Origin: Caloramator mitchellensis
GTDB lineage: Bacteria; Bacillota; Clostridia; Clostridiales; Caloramatoraceae
Assembly: GCF_001440545.1 (NCBI RefSeq)
Contig: NZ_LKHP01000002.1
Location: forward strand, 62,001-126,000
Length of the DNA: 64,000 nt
Reading direction: 5' to 3'
Of this stretch, positions 43,291 through 52,594 are shown piece by piece; position 1 is the stretch's first letter; each line of letters starts with the position of its first letter. A model generated the notes under the pieces. It had not been told where the DNA came from, did not search any database, and saw only the letters and a program-made list of their open reading frames with translations. The position numbers were made by a program, and so were the translations under genes.

Positions 43291-43476
43291 TTAGAAAAGA
43301 TTATTCTTCTTTTTGTATTCATACTCTTTAAGTTCATCCCTCATAGCTCTTTTTAAGACATCCTCCATAGTAAAAAGGTTCTCTTCTATTGCCCTCTTTA
43401 CTGCATGGTAAATTATAAAATAGGCTATAAACATGTTGCTTATTATAAAAGCTATTGTTAAAACAAAACCTCCCAT
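43291..43476 (-). CDS. Small single-helix membrane protein
   Basis: A protein of 61 residues if started at the ATG behind GGGGTGAT (43476); the frame is open for nine more codons upstream. One transmembrane helix (FVLTIAFIISNMFIAYFIIY, about 3-24) is followed by a charged helical tail rich in Glu and Lys (MEDVLKRAMRDELKEYEYKK). Family not recognised. It is 11 nt upstream of the glucosidase gene on the same strand, so it may be cotranscribed with it. Confidence 0.55.
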   Translation of the reverse strand: MGGFVLTIAFIISNMFIAYFIIYHAVKRAIEENLFTMEDVLKRAMRDELKEYEYKKKNNLF

Positions 43477-43584
43477 ACCATCACCCCAATCATTTTTACT
43501 CATAATACAATTATTTCATGCAAAGAATATATTGTAAATATAATAATTGCCCAAAGTTTTACAGCAAAATGTTAAGTAGTAAAG

Positions 43585-43613
43585 TTGTCAATTGAATGTA
43601 GCTAATTTATAAT
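43585..43613 (+). promoter_or_regulatory. Sigma-A promoter of nadABC
   Basis: TTGTCA (43585-43590), 17-nt spacer and TATAAT (43608-43613), followed by TTGTATATACAG, a short inverted repeat in the region where a NAD-responsive repressor could bind. No regulator gene is adjacent. Confidence 0.65.
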
Positions 43614-43643
43614 ATTGTATATACAGTTGTAAAGGATGGTGTA

Positions 43644-44546
43644 ATGATGATAGATAAAATCAAGAAATTAAAAGATGAAAGGGATGCCTTAATACTTGCC
43701 CACAATTATCAGATTCCAGAAGTCATCGATGTAGCTGACTATGTTGGAGACTCATTTTATCTTAGTCAGGTTGCAAAGGAATCAGATAAAAAGGTTATTG
43801 TATTTTGCGGTGTCCATTTTATGGCTGAAAGTGCAAAAATTCTTTCTCCTGAAAAAACAGTTCTTCTTCCTGTAAAGGATGCAGGATGCCCACTTGCCGA
43901 AATGGTGGATATAGACGAGCTTGAAAAGTTTAAGAAGCAACACCCTGACGCTGCCTTTGTTTGTTACATAAATACAAATGCTGATATAAAAGCCCTATGT
44001 GATGTAACCGTAACTTCATCCAATGCAGTAAAAATAATTAAGAAAATCCCAAACAAAAAAATTGTCTTTCTTCCTGATAAAAACTTAGGTGAATTCGTTA
44101 AAGAAAATGTTCCAGAAAAGGACATTATTCTTTGGGCTGGATTTTGCCCAACCCATAGAAGGATTTCAAAGGAAAATATAATATCAATGAAAAGAATTGT
44201 TCAAGATTTAGTTGTCCTCGCTCACCCAGAATGTGAAAAAGAAGTCAGGGAAATCGCCGACTTTGTAGGCAGCACAAAGGAAATAATTGATTATGCAACA
44301 AATACAAACTATACGAATTACCTGATTGCTACTGAAGAAGGCGTAATCCACTCTTTAAAGAAAATGAACCCAGATAAGAATTTTTATGTTCCTGGGCTAT
44401 CAGCTACTTGTCCAAATATGAAAAAGACAAGGCTTGAGGACGTATATGAGAGCCTTCTTTTTATGAAGCATGAAATAAATATTGATGAAGATATAGCAGC
44501 TAAAGCAAGAAAAGCTTTAGAAAAAATGCTTGAATTAGCAAGGTGA
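43644..44546 (+). CDS. nadA: Quinolinate synthase
   Basis: A 300-residue [4Fe-4S] enzyme condensing iminoaspartate and dihydroxyacetone phosphate to quinolinate. Cluster cysteines are expected in VIVFCGVHFMAE (about 79-90), AGFCPTHRRI (about 168-178) and GLSATCPNMKKTRLEDVYES (about 251-270), all present. The N-terminal ILAHNYQIPEV loop is also conserved. AAGGATGG precedes the tandem ATG pair. It is the first gene of nadA-nadB-nadC with a strong promoter. Confidence 0.97.
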   Translation: MMIDKIKKLKDERDALILAHNYQIPEVIDVADYVGDSFYLSQVAKESDKKVIVFCGVHFMAESAKILSPEKTVLLPVKDAGCPLAEMVDIDELEKFKKQHPDAAFVCYINTNADIKALCDVTVTSSNAVKIIKKIPNKKIVFLPDKNLGEFVKENVPEKDIILWAGFCPTHRRISKENIISMKRIVQDLVVLAHPECEKEVREIADFVGSTKEIIDYATNTNYTNYLIATEEGVIHSLKKMNPDKNFYVPGLSATCPNMKKTRLEDVYESLLFMKHEINIDEDIAAKARKALEKMLELAR

Positions 44547-44547
44547 T

Positions 44548-45846
44548 ATGATGAATATTGAATGCGACGTTCTTATAGTTGGAACAGGAATAGCAGGGCT
44601 TTATACTGCACTTAATTTGAGAGAAGATTTAAAAATAATACTTGTTTCAAAGTCAAAACTTACAGATACAAACACATACTTAGCTCAGGGAGGAATTGCT
44701 ACAGCAAAGAATGTGGATGATATTCCTTTTTTTATAGAAGATACTCTAAGGGCTGGAAACTACAAAAACAAAATTGAGGCAGTAAATGTTCTTGCAACTG
44801 AATCAATTGATAATATTAATAAATTACTCCAGCTTGGAGTTGAATTTGACAGGTCTTGTGGTGTCCTTCTATATACAAAGGAAGGTGCCCATAGCACAAA
44901 TAGAATAGTTCACCATAAAGATTACACCGGAAAAGCTGTCGCAGATTCTCTAATTAATAAAATTAAAAAGAAGAAGAATATAAATGTCTTTGAGGAAACA
45001 GTATTAGTTGATTTAATTGCTTCAGACAATAAATGTATAGGCGGAATATTTACTAAAGAAAATAAACAAATCAACATTTTTTCAAAGGAAACAGTTCTTG
45101 CAACAGGTGGAATTGGTGGTCTCTTTAAAAACTCAACAAATCAGAGAACCTTGACTGGAGATGGATTAGCTGTTGCAATTAAAAATGGTGTTAGAGTAAA
45201 AGATTTAGGATATATTCAGTTTCATCCAACTGCCCTATATGATAATAAGGATGACAGAAGATTCTTAATTTCTGAGAGCCTTAGAGGCGAAGGGGCTATC
45301 CTTTTAAATTCAAAAGGTGAAAGGTTTGTAGATGAGCTTTTGCCACGGGATGAAGTTTCAGCTAAGATATATGATGAGATAAAAAAAACTAATGTTCCGC
45401 ACGTTTATCTTAGCGTAGCCCATTTAAATGATTCTTATGTTAAAAACAGATTCCCCAAAATATACTCCGAATGTTTAAAAAGAGGAATAGATATTACAAA
45501 GGATTATATTCCTGTTGCTCCTGCACAACATTATTTTATGGGTGGAATTGATGTGGATTTAAACTCAAAAACATCTATGAAAAATCTTTATGCAGTTGGC
45601 GAGGTAGCTTGCACAGGAGTTCATGGTGATAATCGCCTTGCAAGCAACTCTCTTTTAGAAGGATTGGTATTTTCTAAAAGAGCTGCTGAAAGCATAAATA
45701 AAGAGATTAATTCTATTGAAATCAATATATTTAACCCCAAAATAATATATGATTTTGAAAAAGCAAAGAGAGAAAATATAAATATTATTGTAGAAGAAAT
45801 AAAGAAGAAGAGGTGGGATTTGAAGGATGAACTTATATACTATTGA
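44548..45846 (+). CDS. nadB: L-aspartate oxidase
   Basis: A 432-residue FAD enzyme oxidising L-aspartate to iminoaspartate for quinolinate synthase. It has the FAD motif VLIVGTGIAGLYTALNL, the family segment LAQGGIATA, the substrate loop HPTALYD and VAPAQHYFMGGIDVDL near 318-333. At 432 residues it is shorter than the roughly 530 of E. coli NadB; the C-terminal helical domain is reduced, as in several clostridial forms. It is 1 nt after nadA and overlaps nadC by 20 nt, so the three are translationally coupled. Confidence 0.95.
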   Translation: MMNIECDVLIVGTGIAGLYTALNLREDLKIILVSKSKLTDTNTYLAQGGIATAKNVDDIPFFIEDTLRAGNYKNKIEAVNVLATESIDNINKLLQLGVEFDRSCGVLLYTKEGAHSTNRIVHHKDYTGKAVADSLINKIKKKKNINVFEETVLVDLIASDNKCIGGIFTKENKQINIFSKETVLATGGIGGLFKNSTNQRTLTGDGLAVAIKNGVRVKDLGYIQFHPTALYDNKDDRRFLISESLRGEGAILLNSKGERFVDELLPRDEVSAKIYDEIKKTNVPHVYLSVAHLNDSYVKNRFPKIYSECLKRGIDITKDYIPVAPAQHYFMGGIDVDLNSKTSMKNLYAVGEVACTGVHGDNRLASNSLLEGLVFSKRAAESINKEINSIEINIFNPKIIYDFEKAKRENINIIVEEIKKKRWDLKDELIYY

Positions 45847-46654
45847 TAAAATAATTTTAGACGCTCTAAATGAAGATGTTACGTCCGAGGACTTAACTAC
45901 TGAAGCTATAATTCCAAATGATTCAGTATCAGAGGCAAAACTTATAGCAAAGCAGGATGGGGTCATAGCAGGAATTTTTGTTTTTAAAAGGGTTTTTGAA
46001 CTATTAGGCAGTGTTGAAGTAGAAACTTTATTTAACGATGGTGCAGCAGTAAAATATGGCGATGTAATATGCCGATTAAATGGAAATACAAAGAATATGC
46101 TGATTGGCGAAAGAACAGCACTAAACTTTATTCAAAGGATGTCCGGTATTTCCACCCTGACAAGTGAATTTGTTAAAAGAATAGAAGGAACAAAAGCAGT
46201 ATTGCTTGATACAAGAAAAACAACTCCAAACCTTAGAATACTTGAAAAGTATGCAACAAGAATCGGCGGTGCTGTAAATCATAGATTTAATCTCTCCGAT
46301 GGGATACTTATAAAGGATAACCACATAAAAGCTGCAGGAAGCATAACAAAAGCAGTTGAACTTGTAAGAAAGAGATATTCCAATTTAAAAAGAATTGAGG
46401 TTGAAACAGAAAGTTTGGACATGGTTAAAGAGGCACTGGATTGCAAGGCTGATATTATAATGCTTGATAATATGAATCTTGAATTAATCAAGCAGTCTGT
46501 TGAATTGATAAACGGCCGGGCTCTAATTGAAGTTTCAGGCAATGTAAATCTAGATACTGTTTCAGATATCGCGAAAACAGGAGTTGATTTTATCTCAACC
46601 GGTGCTATTACACATTCATATAAATCGATGGATTTAAGTTTGAGGATAATGTAA
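45827..46654 (+). CDS. nadC: Nicotinate-nucleotide pyrophosphorylase (quinolinate phosphoribosyltransferase)
   Basis: A 275-residue enzyme converting quinolinate and PRPP to nicotinate mononucleotide with loss of CO2. Signatures are the N-terminal DVTSEDLTTEAIIP, ERTALNFIQRMSGISTLT near 92-109, DTRKTTPNLRILEKYA near 126-141 and ILIKDNHIKAAGS near 161-173. GAGGTGGG precedes the start. It ends the nadABC operon, followed by a terminator. Confidence 0.97.
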   Translation: MNLYTIDKIILDALNEDVTSEDLTTEAIIPNDSVSEAKLIAKQDGVIAGIFVFKRVFELLGSVEVETLFNDGAAVKYGDVICRLNGNTKNMLIGERTALNFIQRMSGISTLTSEFVKRIEGTKAVLLDTRKTTPNLRILEKYATRIGGAVNHRFNLSDGILIKDNHIKAAGSITKAVELVRKRYSNLKRIEVETESLDMVKEALDCKADIIMLDNMNLELIKQSVELINGRALIEVSGNVNLDTVSDIAKTGVDFISTGAITHSYKSMDLSLRIM

Positions 46655-46659
46655 AAAGC

Positions 46660-46687
46660 AGCTGCCACAGCGTATTGCATGGCAGCT
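46660..46687. terminator. Bidirectional terminator between nadC and sspH
   Basis: AGCTGCCA, a 12-nt loop, TGGCAGCT then TTTTTT, preceded by AAAAA on the other side. It serves both convergent genes and overlaps the end of sspH. Confidence 0.9.
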
Positions 46688-46691
46688 TTTT

Positions 46692-46874
46692 TTACCTTCC
46701 CGTCTCGTGCAGATCGTTAACCGATACCGTCAAATGCATTCCATTATCAAGCCTTCTTACCTTTGCAACATTACTAGGACCGTCAACATCTTCAATCCAA
46801 ACAGGTTTATTTTCATACTGAACCTCTACTGTGTTTGTTGAATTTAATATCTGTTTTGCTCTGTTTTTATCCAT
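46692..46874 (-). CDS. sspH: H-type small acid-soluble spore protein
   Basis: A 60-residue SASP of type H, a spore-core protein made in the forespore. It starts with the hallmark DKNRAKQILNSTNTVEVQYE and continues VWIEDVD, ending NDLHETGR. GAGGTGAG precedes the ATG. This gene is direct evidence for endospore formation. It stands alone between nadC and thiE. Confidence 0.93.
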   Translation of the reverse strand: MDKNRAKQILNSTNTVEVQYENKPVWIEDVDGPSNVAKVRRLDNGMHLTVSVNDLHETGR

Positions 46875-46979
46875 AATCTCACCTCAAGGTTAGTATGTAT
46901 CCTATTATTTTTTTTATACGGCTTTAGAGGTTTAATATTGCAATTGAATGAATTAATATTCTTAAAGTGTGCAACAGCT

Positions 46980-47615
46980 CTATTTTATCCAAATAAGCTT
47001 GGAGTTTATTTTTTCAGCAGCTTTTTTAATATCCTTCTGTCCTAATATACCAGATATTATAGCAGCACCATCACAAAGTCCATTCAGCTTTTCTATGTTG
47101 CCTTCATTTATTCCGCCTATTGCAACAACTGGAATGCTGTATTTTTCTCTTATCTCCCTTAAAAGTTCTATCCCAGTAAAGTTTGCATCCTTTTTTGTGA
47201 CTGTCGGAAATACTGCTCCAACTCCTAAATAATCTGCACCGTCCTCAATTGCCCTTTTAGCCTCTTCTAAATTTGTTACAGACACACCGAGTATTTTAGC
47301 ATCGCCAATTATTTTTCTTACTACCTTTACAGGAAGGTCTTCTTGTCCAACATGAACTCCATCTGCATCAATTGCAAGTGCTATATCCACTCTATCGTTT
47401 ATTATAAGAGGAACATCATATTTTTCAGTCAGCTTTTTAGCATCTAATGCCAAATCATAAAACTCCAGGGATGATATTTTCTTTTCCCTTAGCTGCAGTA
47501 TGCTTACGCCTCCTTTTAGTGCCTCTTCAATACACTCTAAAAAGCTGCGGTTTCCTATTACATCCCTATCAGTTACAAGGTATAATTTGTAATTAACATT
47601 CTTCAACCTTTCCAC
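46980..47615 (-). CDS. thiE: Thiamine-phosphate synthase
   Basis: A 211-residue TIM-barrel enzyme joining HMP-pyrophosphate and thiazole phosphate. Signatures: LYLVTDRD near the N-terminus, LQLREKKI near 40-47, LIINDRVDIALAIDADGVHVGQED near 71-94 (two conserved blocks) and VVAIGGINEGN near 173-183. The GTG at 47615 overlaps thiM by 23 nt; a TTG three codons later behind GGAAAGG is an alternative start. It is the last gene of the TPP-controlled operon. Confidence 0.95.
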   Translation of the reverse strand: MERLKNVNYKLYLVTDRDVIGNRSFLECIEEALKGGVSILQLREKKISSLEFYDLALDAKKLTEKYDVPLIINDRVDIALAIDADGVHVGQEDLPVKVVRKIIGDAKILGVSVTNLEEAKRAIEDGADYLGVGAVFPTVTKKDANFTGIELLREIREKYSIPVVAIGGINEGNIEKLNGLCDGAAIISGILGQKDIKKAAEKINSKLIWIK

Positions 47616-48399
47616 CTTCTTTTAATCTATCTTCATTTATATTAAATATTTCATCAAAAAGCCTCACTTTAAATGTTCCTATATTATCGCCTGATTCCTT
47701 ATATGCCCTTTCTCCAGCAAGTCCCATAATTAGATATGCTGCAGTTGAAGATGTTAGACCGTCGCATCCTGCTCCTAAAAAGCAGCCTGTTAAGGATGTA
47801 ACCATGCAACCTGTCCCTGTAACCCTTGTTAATATGCTGTTACCATTAAAAACCTTAACTACTCTTTCCCCATCGCTTATTACATCAACTTCTCCTGAAA
47901 TCCCAACTGTGCAGTTGAATTTCTTTGCAGCTAATATCGCTACATCTTCAGCATCATCCATTTTTTCTGTTGAATCAACACCTTTAGTGTTTCCTGACAA
48001 ACCTAAAAGTGATTTTATTTCTGACATGTTGCCTCTTAATACCCTCACCTTAACTTCCTGTAAAATTTTAAGGGAAGTTCCAGTTCTTAACTTTGTTGCA
48101 CCAGCTCCAACTGGGTCTAAAACTACTGGAATATTTAATTTATTAGCTTCTTTGCCTAAATAAATCATCGATTCAACAGTTCTTTTGTTTAAAGTTCCAA
48201 TGTTTAAAACAAGTGAGTTTGCAATTTTAATTAAATCCAGAATATCCTCAATTTCATCGCTCATAACAGGCGATGCCCCAATTGCAAGAGTTATGTTGGC
48301 ACAATCGTTTACTGAAACATAGTTTGTTATGTGATGAACAAGTGGGCTTTTTTCTCTAATCTTTGATAATCCATCACATGCTTTCTTTAACATTTCCAT
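47593..48399 (-). CDS. thiM: Hydroxyethylthiazole kinase
   Basis: A 268-residue kinase salvaging the thiazole moiety of thiamine. Signatures: PLVHHITNYVSVNDCANITLA near 19-39, ALGASPVMSDE-type segment here IGASPVMSDE, LDPVGAGATKLR near 95-106, and the catalytic TRVTGTGCMVTSLTGCFLGA near 187-206. It overlaps the end of cytX by 26 nt and has AGGAGGGG before the ATG. With ThiD and ThiE it forms a salvage, not de novo, thiamine route (no thiC, thiG or thiS here). Confidence 0.95.
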   Translation of the reverse strand: MEMLKKACDGLSKIREKSPLVHHITNYVSVNDCANITLAIGASPVMSDEIEDILDLIKIANSLVLNIGTLNKRTVESMIYLGKEANKLNIPVVLDPVGAGATKLRTGTSLKILQEVKVRVLRGNMSEIKSLLGLSGNTKGVDSTEKMDDAEDVAILAAKKFNCTVGISGEVDVISDGERVVKVFNGNSILTRVTGTGCMVTSLTGCFLGAGCDGLTSSTAAYLIMGLAGERAYKESGDNIGTFKVRLFDEIFNINEDRLKEGGKVEEC

Positions 48400-49567
48400 A
48401 GACTACCCCTCCTATTTTCTTAAGTATTATCGAAACAAATGAAGTTAGTATCATAACTGGGACTGTAACTCCCAAAGCAGTCCCTTTATCCTTTATCATC
48501 ATGTAAAATACAAAGCCTAAAATAAAGCTTATAAATGAGATTATATAATCTTTATTTTTATTTTGTATCTTAAGTATAAAATAATCGCTTATTAAAACTG
48601 CAAAAAGTGGTGAGAAAATTGCCCCAATTAAATATAAGAAGCTTTCATATTGCTCCATTTTGAAAAACATTGCAAATAATATACTTACTATTACCACAAG
48701 TATCGTAGTTTTTCTCCTATTAAATAATTTAATATTTAAAACAGATATAGTCGCTGAATAAACATCAAGGAAGGTTGTTGTTACAGTTGATAATACAACT
48801 ATCAAAAGTGCTACAACACCAAAGTTTCCTTTTATAAGGACACTTATAATGTCTATTTCATTAAATTTTATTGCACAAATAAGCCCAACTATATACATAA
48901 AGCTGCTTCCAATAAAATATCCTGCAAAACTTCCTAAGAAGGATGACTTCTTATCCTTTGCAAATTTAGTATAATCAGAAATAAGAGGAAGCCATGAGAT
49001 TGGCATTACTGCACTTAATTCAATTGCTGCACCAAAACTCATTCCATCGCTGTTTACACTTAAAACACCATCCTTTCTTATTAAAGCGAATATCATTAAA
49101 ACAGAAAGAATTATAAGCGAAATAACTGATATATTGTTTATATATTCATACTTTCCAACACCATACTCTGCCCATATGTAAACTAGGATGCCTACAAGCA
49201 CTACCCACAAATTAAAGTTTTCAAATCCAAAGATACTCCTACTTATCTGGTTTAATCCATTTGATGCAGTAATAAGCATAATTGCTGTCCATCCGACAAG
49301 CTGAATAAGGTTTAAAAATGAAAATATATATCTACCATATTGTCCAAACGATATTCCTATTGTCTCCATAGCAGTCATGTCCTTTTCTTGTCCAATTATC
49401 CCTGTAATGCCTAAAATCGAGCATCCAATCAAATGTCCGATGAGAACTGCAAGAATTCCCTTTTTCATTCCTAATGGTCCTAAATAAGCCCCGGCCATTA
49501 TTTCTGCGACGGATACTGCAGCACCAAACCACAGAAAGAAAAAATAGAAATAATTCTTATTTTTCAT
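48374..49567 (-). CDS. cytX: NCS1-family hydroxymethylpyrimidine transporter
   Basis: A 397-residue transporter of the nucleobase:cation symporter-1 type with about 12 helices, starting FFFLWFGAAVSVAEIMAGAYL. Members located between thiD and thiM behind a TPP riboswitch are assigned to HMP uptake (CytX), and that context is exactly met here. The ATG at 49567 overlaps thiD by 11 nt and has GGAGGAAAAC before it; the longer frame is inside thiD. Substrate assignment comes from context plus family. Confidence 0.9.
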   Translation of the reverse strand: MKNKNYFYFFFLWFGAAVSVAEIMAGAYLGPLGMKKGILAVLIGHLIGCSILGITGIIGQEKDMTAMETIGISFGQYGRYIFSFLNLIQLVGWTAIMLITASNGLNQISRSIFGFENFNLWVVLVGILVYIWAEYGVGKYEYINNISVISLIILSVLMIFALIRKDGVLSVNSDGMSFGAAIELSAVMPISWLPLISDYTKFAKDKKSSFLGSFAGYFIGSSFMYIVGLICAIKFNEIDIISVLIKGNFGVVALLIVVLSTVTTTFLDVYSATISVLNIKLFNRRKTTILVVIVSILFAMFFKMEQYESFLYLIGAIFSPLFAVLISDYFILKIQNKNKDYIISFISFILGFVFYMMIKDKGTALGVTVPVMILTSFVSIILKKIGGVVYGNVKESM

Positions 49568-50360
49568 TTTGTTTTCCTCCTCTAAAAGCATATAAATGGT
49601 CAACAGGCCCTACTCCATGCCCAATGCTAAACGAATTTTCAATTGCCCTTTGAATATACTCTTTGCTGTTTTTTATTGCATCAGGGACTGGATATCCTAA
49701 GGCTAAATTTGATGCAATTGCAGAAGATAAAGTGCAGCCTGTTCCATGGGTATTTATAGTGTTTATCCTTTGTCCTTTAAAGTAGTAAAACTCTTTCCCA
49801 TCAAAAAGAACATCTATTGCGTCATCATCAAGATGACCTCCCTTTACAAGAACGTTTTTTGCACCTAATTTATGTATCCTTTGACAAGCTTCCTTCATTT
49901 CATTTATATTTTTTATTTCCATATCAGCAAGTAAACTTGCTTCATGAATATTAGGGGTTATTATTGTGCAAACAGGGATTAAATCTTGAATTAATGTCTC
50001 TATTGCTTCATACTTTAAAAGCTTAAAACCACTTTTTGAAATCATAACAGGGTCAAGAACTACATTTATGGCTCCATATTTTTTTAAACTTTGTGATACT
50101 GTCTTAATAATTTCACTGCTCGATAGCATTCCAATCTTTACAGCGTCAACTTTAATATCTTCAAAAACAACTTTGATTTGTAGCTCTATAAAGTCCCTTG
50201 GCATGTCTAATGCTCCAAATACGCCCTGAGTGTTTTGGGCAGTAACAGAAGTTACAACGCTCATCCCATAAACAAGATGAGCTGAAAAAGTTTTTAAATC
50301 AGCCTGAATCCCTGCACCGCCACAGCTGTCTGAACCAGCAATTGTCAATACCTTTTTCAT
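49557..50360 (-). CDS. thiD: Hydroxymethylpyrimidine / phosphomethylpyrimidine kinase
   Basis: A 267-residue ribokinase-fold enzyme phosphorylating HMP twice. It begins VLTIAGSDSCGGAGIQADLK, the substrate-binding loop, followed by SVVTSVTAQNTQGV and, at the C-terminal side, the ATP-site motif THGTGCTLSSAIASNLALG near 210-228. GGAGGTG precedes the ATG. It is the first gene after the TPP riboswitch and is translationally coupled to cytX. Confidence 0.96.
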   Translation of the reverse strand: MKKVLTIAGSDSCGGAGIQADLKTFSAHLVYGMSVVTSVTAQNTQGVFGALDMPRDFIELQIKVVFEDIKVDAVKIGMLSSSEIIKTVSQSLKKYGAINVVLDPVMISKSGFKLLKYEAIETLIQDLIPVCTIITPNIHEASLLADMEIKNINEMKEACQRIHKLGAKNVLVKGGHLDDDAIDVLFDGKEFYYFKGQRINTINTHGTGCTLSSAIASNLALGYPVPDAIKNSKEYIQRAIENSFSIGHGVGPVDHLYAFRGGKQNEK

Positions 50361-50381
50361 TATTACACCTCCAAAAAGTTA

Positions 50382-50402
50382 AACCACCCAGATAGGGTGG
50401 TT
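50382..50402 (-). terminator. Second hairpin between TPP riboswitch and thiD
   Basis: AACCACCC pairs with GGGTGGTT around a 5-nt loop. On the minus strand it follows the riboswitch terminator by 5 nt and precedes TAACTTTTT and the thiD ribosome binding site. It may be a second terminator or a translation control hairpin. Confidence 0.5.
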
Positions 50403-50406
50403 CATC

Positions 50407-50541
50407 AAAAAAAGCCATTCCTGTGGGAATGGCTAAATTTCTCCCCACATCCCTACGCTGGCATTACCCAGATCAGGTTAAAGGGTCTAAGGTTAATTGG
50501 ACCTTACTCTCAGATGGCCTTTTCCATCTCCCCTTGTGGTT
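50407..50541 (-). promoter_or_regulatory. TPP (THI-box) riboswitch with terminator
   Basis: The minus strand contains the conserved aptamer blocks CTGAGAGTAAGG, ACCTGATCTGGGTAATGCC and AGCGTAGGGATGTGG, closed by CCACA/TGTGG (about 50445-50541). An AGCCATTCC/GGAATGGCT terminator follows, with seven U (50407-50434). TPP binding should stop transcription of thiD-cytX-thiM-thiE. It occupies the larger part of the 354-nt gap 50361-50714; the rest (50542-50714) is AT-rich with no recognisable gene. Confidence 0.96.
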
Positions 50542-50714
50542 TATTATTCGATTGTTTCTATTTTGATTATAATTCAATTCTCATTTGACTGCAATAAAAA
50601 ATTCACTTAATTATATTTTGATATCCTTCTTTGTATATATAATTCTTCTAATTTATACAATATTATCTTAGACCATATAAAATACACGGTAGTTTTTTAG
50701 TGTAAAACTCTATA

Positions 50715-52322
50715 TTAACTTATCATATTTATAACATTGTTCAGAAGCTCATCATATGGGTTAATTATTTCATTATTATTTTGCCTATACTCATCATATT
50801 TAATAAAATACTCTATTGTCTTCTCAACGTATATGTCCGGCTGAGTGTGATATTCCTCATTTGAAGTTCCATCTGGATTTAATCCCATCTCTATAGGGAA
50901 TCTAATTATAAGACCGCTATTAGGTAAAGCTAAAAGTCCAGGATCCATCCCTATGCCATCGCCTCCAGTTGTAGTTCCAACAAGGGTTGCAAATCCCGTT
51001 GCCTTACAAAATGCAGCAAAAGCTTCAGCTGATGAATATACATAATCATCAACAAGTAAATATATTTTCCCATTGAATCCTACAGATTTTCCAGGCCTAA
51101 TTTCTGTTGTCGAATCAATAAAACCCGAAAAAAGTCTCATTGTTTCTTCTGGATAATTTAAACCTTTTGGTAGTTTTTCAATAGGCTTTGTAAAAATACC
51201 CCTTGTCTTCAAAAATGGTTTCATCTCATCTCCATTTCTAAATAAAGCATAAAATTGTGCTGATATTTTTTTCTCAATTAGTGGAGGAACAATATTTTTT
51301 CTATAATAATCTTCACTGCCTCCTCCATTGCCACGAATATCAATAATAAGGTATGGATAATCCTTTATGCTTTTTAAAAATGAATATATCCCTTCTCTAT
51401 CCTTATCAACATAATCATATGAGAACGACCAAATTTTTAAATAGGCTAATTTATCCTTTTCTATTATTTTAGTTTCGTATACTTTCTCTAAATTTGCACT
51501 ATATCTTGTATCCCAATTAAAATCAAGAGCATATAATTCCTTTGTTAATATCTTTCCATCCATTGTCTTAAGCTCAAGTTTAAGAGGTTTATCTTCTTTA
51601 CTATAAAGAACTAAATCTTTAACCATCAATTTTTTTCTTTTAAAATCATAAGTTAAATAAAGCCTATTCATATTAGAAAGAATATAATCATCAACTGAAA
51701 TATCATTAACTCTATTAAGGATTGAATACTTGGGAATATCATGTTTTTTAAAGCTGTCTTCATCTCCCAAATTTCTATAAGCTATATACTTTCCTTCTAC
51801 ATATTTAAACGAAATTGGAATTACTTTTTTCGAATTTTTAATTATCTTATTCCACTCGGAATATTTTCCCTCCACGTTTTTATTAGTCAAAATTTGTCTC
51901 CATGCAGTATTATACAATCCCTTATAAGCATCTTTATAGTAATTATAGGCAGAGGGCTCCAATATATTAGTATGAGCATTTTGCAAAAGGCATAATATTT
52001 CCTCAACAGCATTATAAAATTCAATATTGTTCTTGGACTTTAAAACCATCTTATCAAAATCCTCTTTATGTTTAAGCCAGTCATATCCTGTCTTTCTTTT
52101 TGAAACTTCTAAATAAGGATAATTATTTTTTATTGCATTATACAAATAATCAAGATCTTCTAATTTTTCTTTAGAAGATAATTCTTTTAAATCAGAACTT
52201 GATACTTTTAATTTAACAGTAGTTATGTTCTTATATAATAACAATTGAAAAAACACGAACAGTGTAACAGCCACTGCAATTAAATAGACAATCCTCACTT
52301 TCTTCCTTCTCAATCCCATCAC
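50715..52322 (-). CDS. Membrane-anchored S41-family peptidase
   Basis: A 535-residue C-terminal-processing-protease relative. An N-terminal hydrophobic helix (about 10-30) after a basic stretch should anchor it, with the catalytic part outside. The S41 core shows LIIDIRGNGGGSEDYY near 318-333 and YVYSSAEAFAAF near 405-416, with Ser of SSAE the likely nucleophile, followed by GTTTGGDGIGM. No clear PDZ domain is visible. The start is uncertain: AGGGGTG lies just before a GTG-ATG pair, and a TTG at 52313 has better spacing. It is single-gene, with no obvious partners. Confidence 0.88.
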   Translation of the reverse strand: MMGLRRKKVRIVYLIAVAVTLFVFFQLLLYKNITTVKLKVSSSDLKELSSKEKLEDLDYLYNAIKNNYPYLEVSKRKTGYDWLKHKEDFDKMVLKSKNNIEFYNAVEEILCLLQNAHTNILEPSAYNYYKDAYKGLYNTAWRQILTNKNVEGKYSEWNKIIKNSKKVIPISFKYVEGKYIAYRNLGDEDSFKKHDIPKYSILNRVNDISVDDYILSNMNRLYLTYDFKRKKLMVKDLVLYSKEDKPLKLELKTMDGKILTKELYALDFNWDTRYSANLEKVYETKIIEKDKLAYLKIWSFSYDYVDKDREGIYSFLKSIKDYPYLIIDIRGNGGGSEDYYRKNIVPPLIEKKISAQFYALFRNGDEMKPFLKTRGIFTKPIEKLPKGLNYPEETMRLFSGFIDSTTEIRPGKSVGFNGKIYLLVDDYVYSSAEAFAAFCKATGFATLVGTTTGGDGIGMDPGLLALPNSGLIIRFPIEMGLNPDGTSNEEYHTQPDIYVEKTIEYFIKYDEYRQNNNEIINPYDELLNNVINMIS

Positions 52323-52526
52323 CCCTAAACAATTAAATACTTTGGAGATATATATTGGTATTTAATGATAACCTTAAAAAACTAAATATAAGATATATTT
52401 TTTCTATATTTTACCACAAAAAAAATTATCGTTGCACTAAAAATTTGTTTACAAACATTTTCAGGTAAAAATTTAGATAAAATTGAAACATAATTCAATT
52501 TAAATTCAACTTATAGAATTAAACAC

Positions 52527-52556
52527 TTGACATGAGGGCGGATATTTAATTAAAAT
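52527..52556 (+). promoter_or_regulatory. Sigma-A promoter of the DUF2325-DUF3793 operon
   Basis: TTGACA (52527-52532), an 18-nt spacer and TAAAAT (52551-52556), directly upstream of a Fur-type box. Confidence 0.6.
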
Positions 52557-52562
52557 GATATT

Positions 52563-52581
52563 GATAATTATTTTCATTATC
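52563..52581 (+). promoter_or_regulatory. Fur box
   Basis: GATAATTATTTTCATTATC, a 19-bp near-palindrome matching the Fur consensus at 16 of 19 positions by my count. It lies at the predicted transcription start and 2 nt before the GGAGG site, so bound repressor would block transcription of the two-gene operon when iron is sufficient. Confidence 0.8.
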
Positions 52582-52594
52582 TGGAGGATAAATT

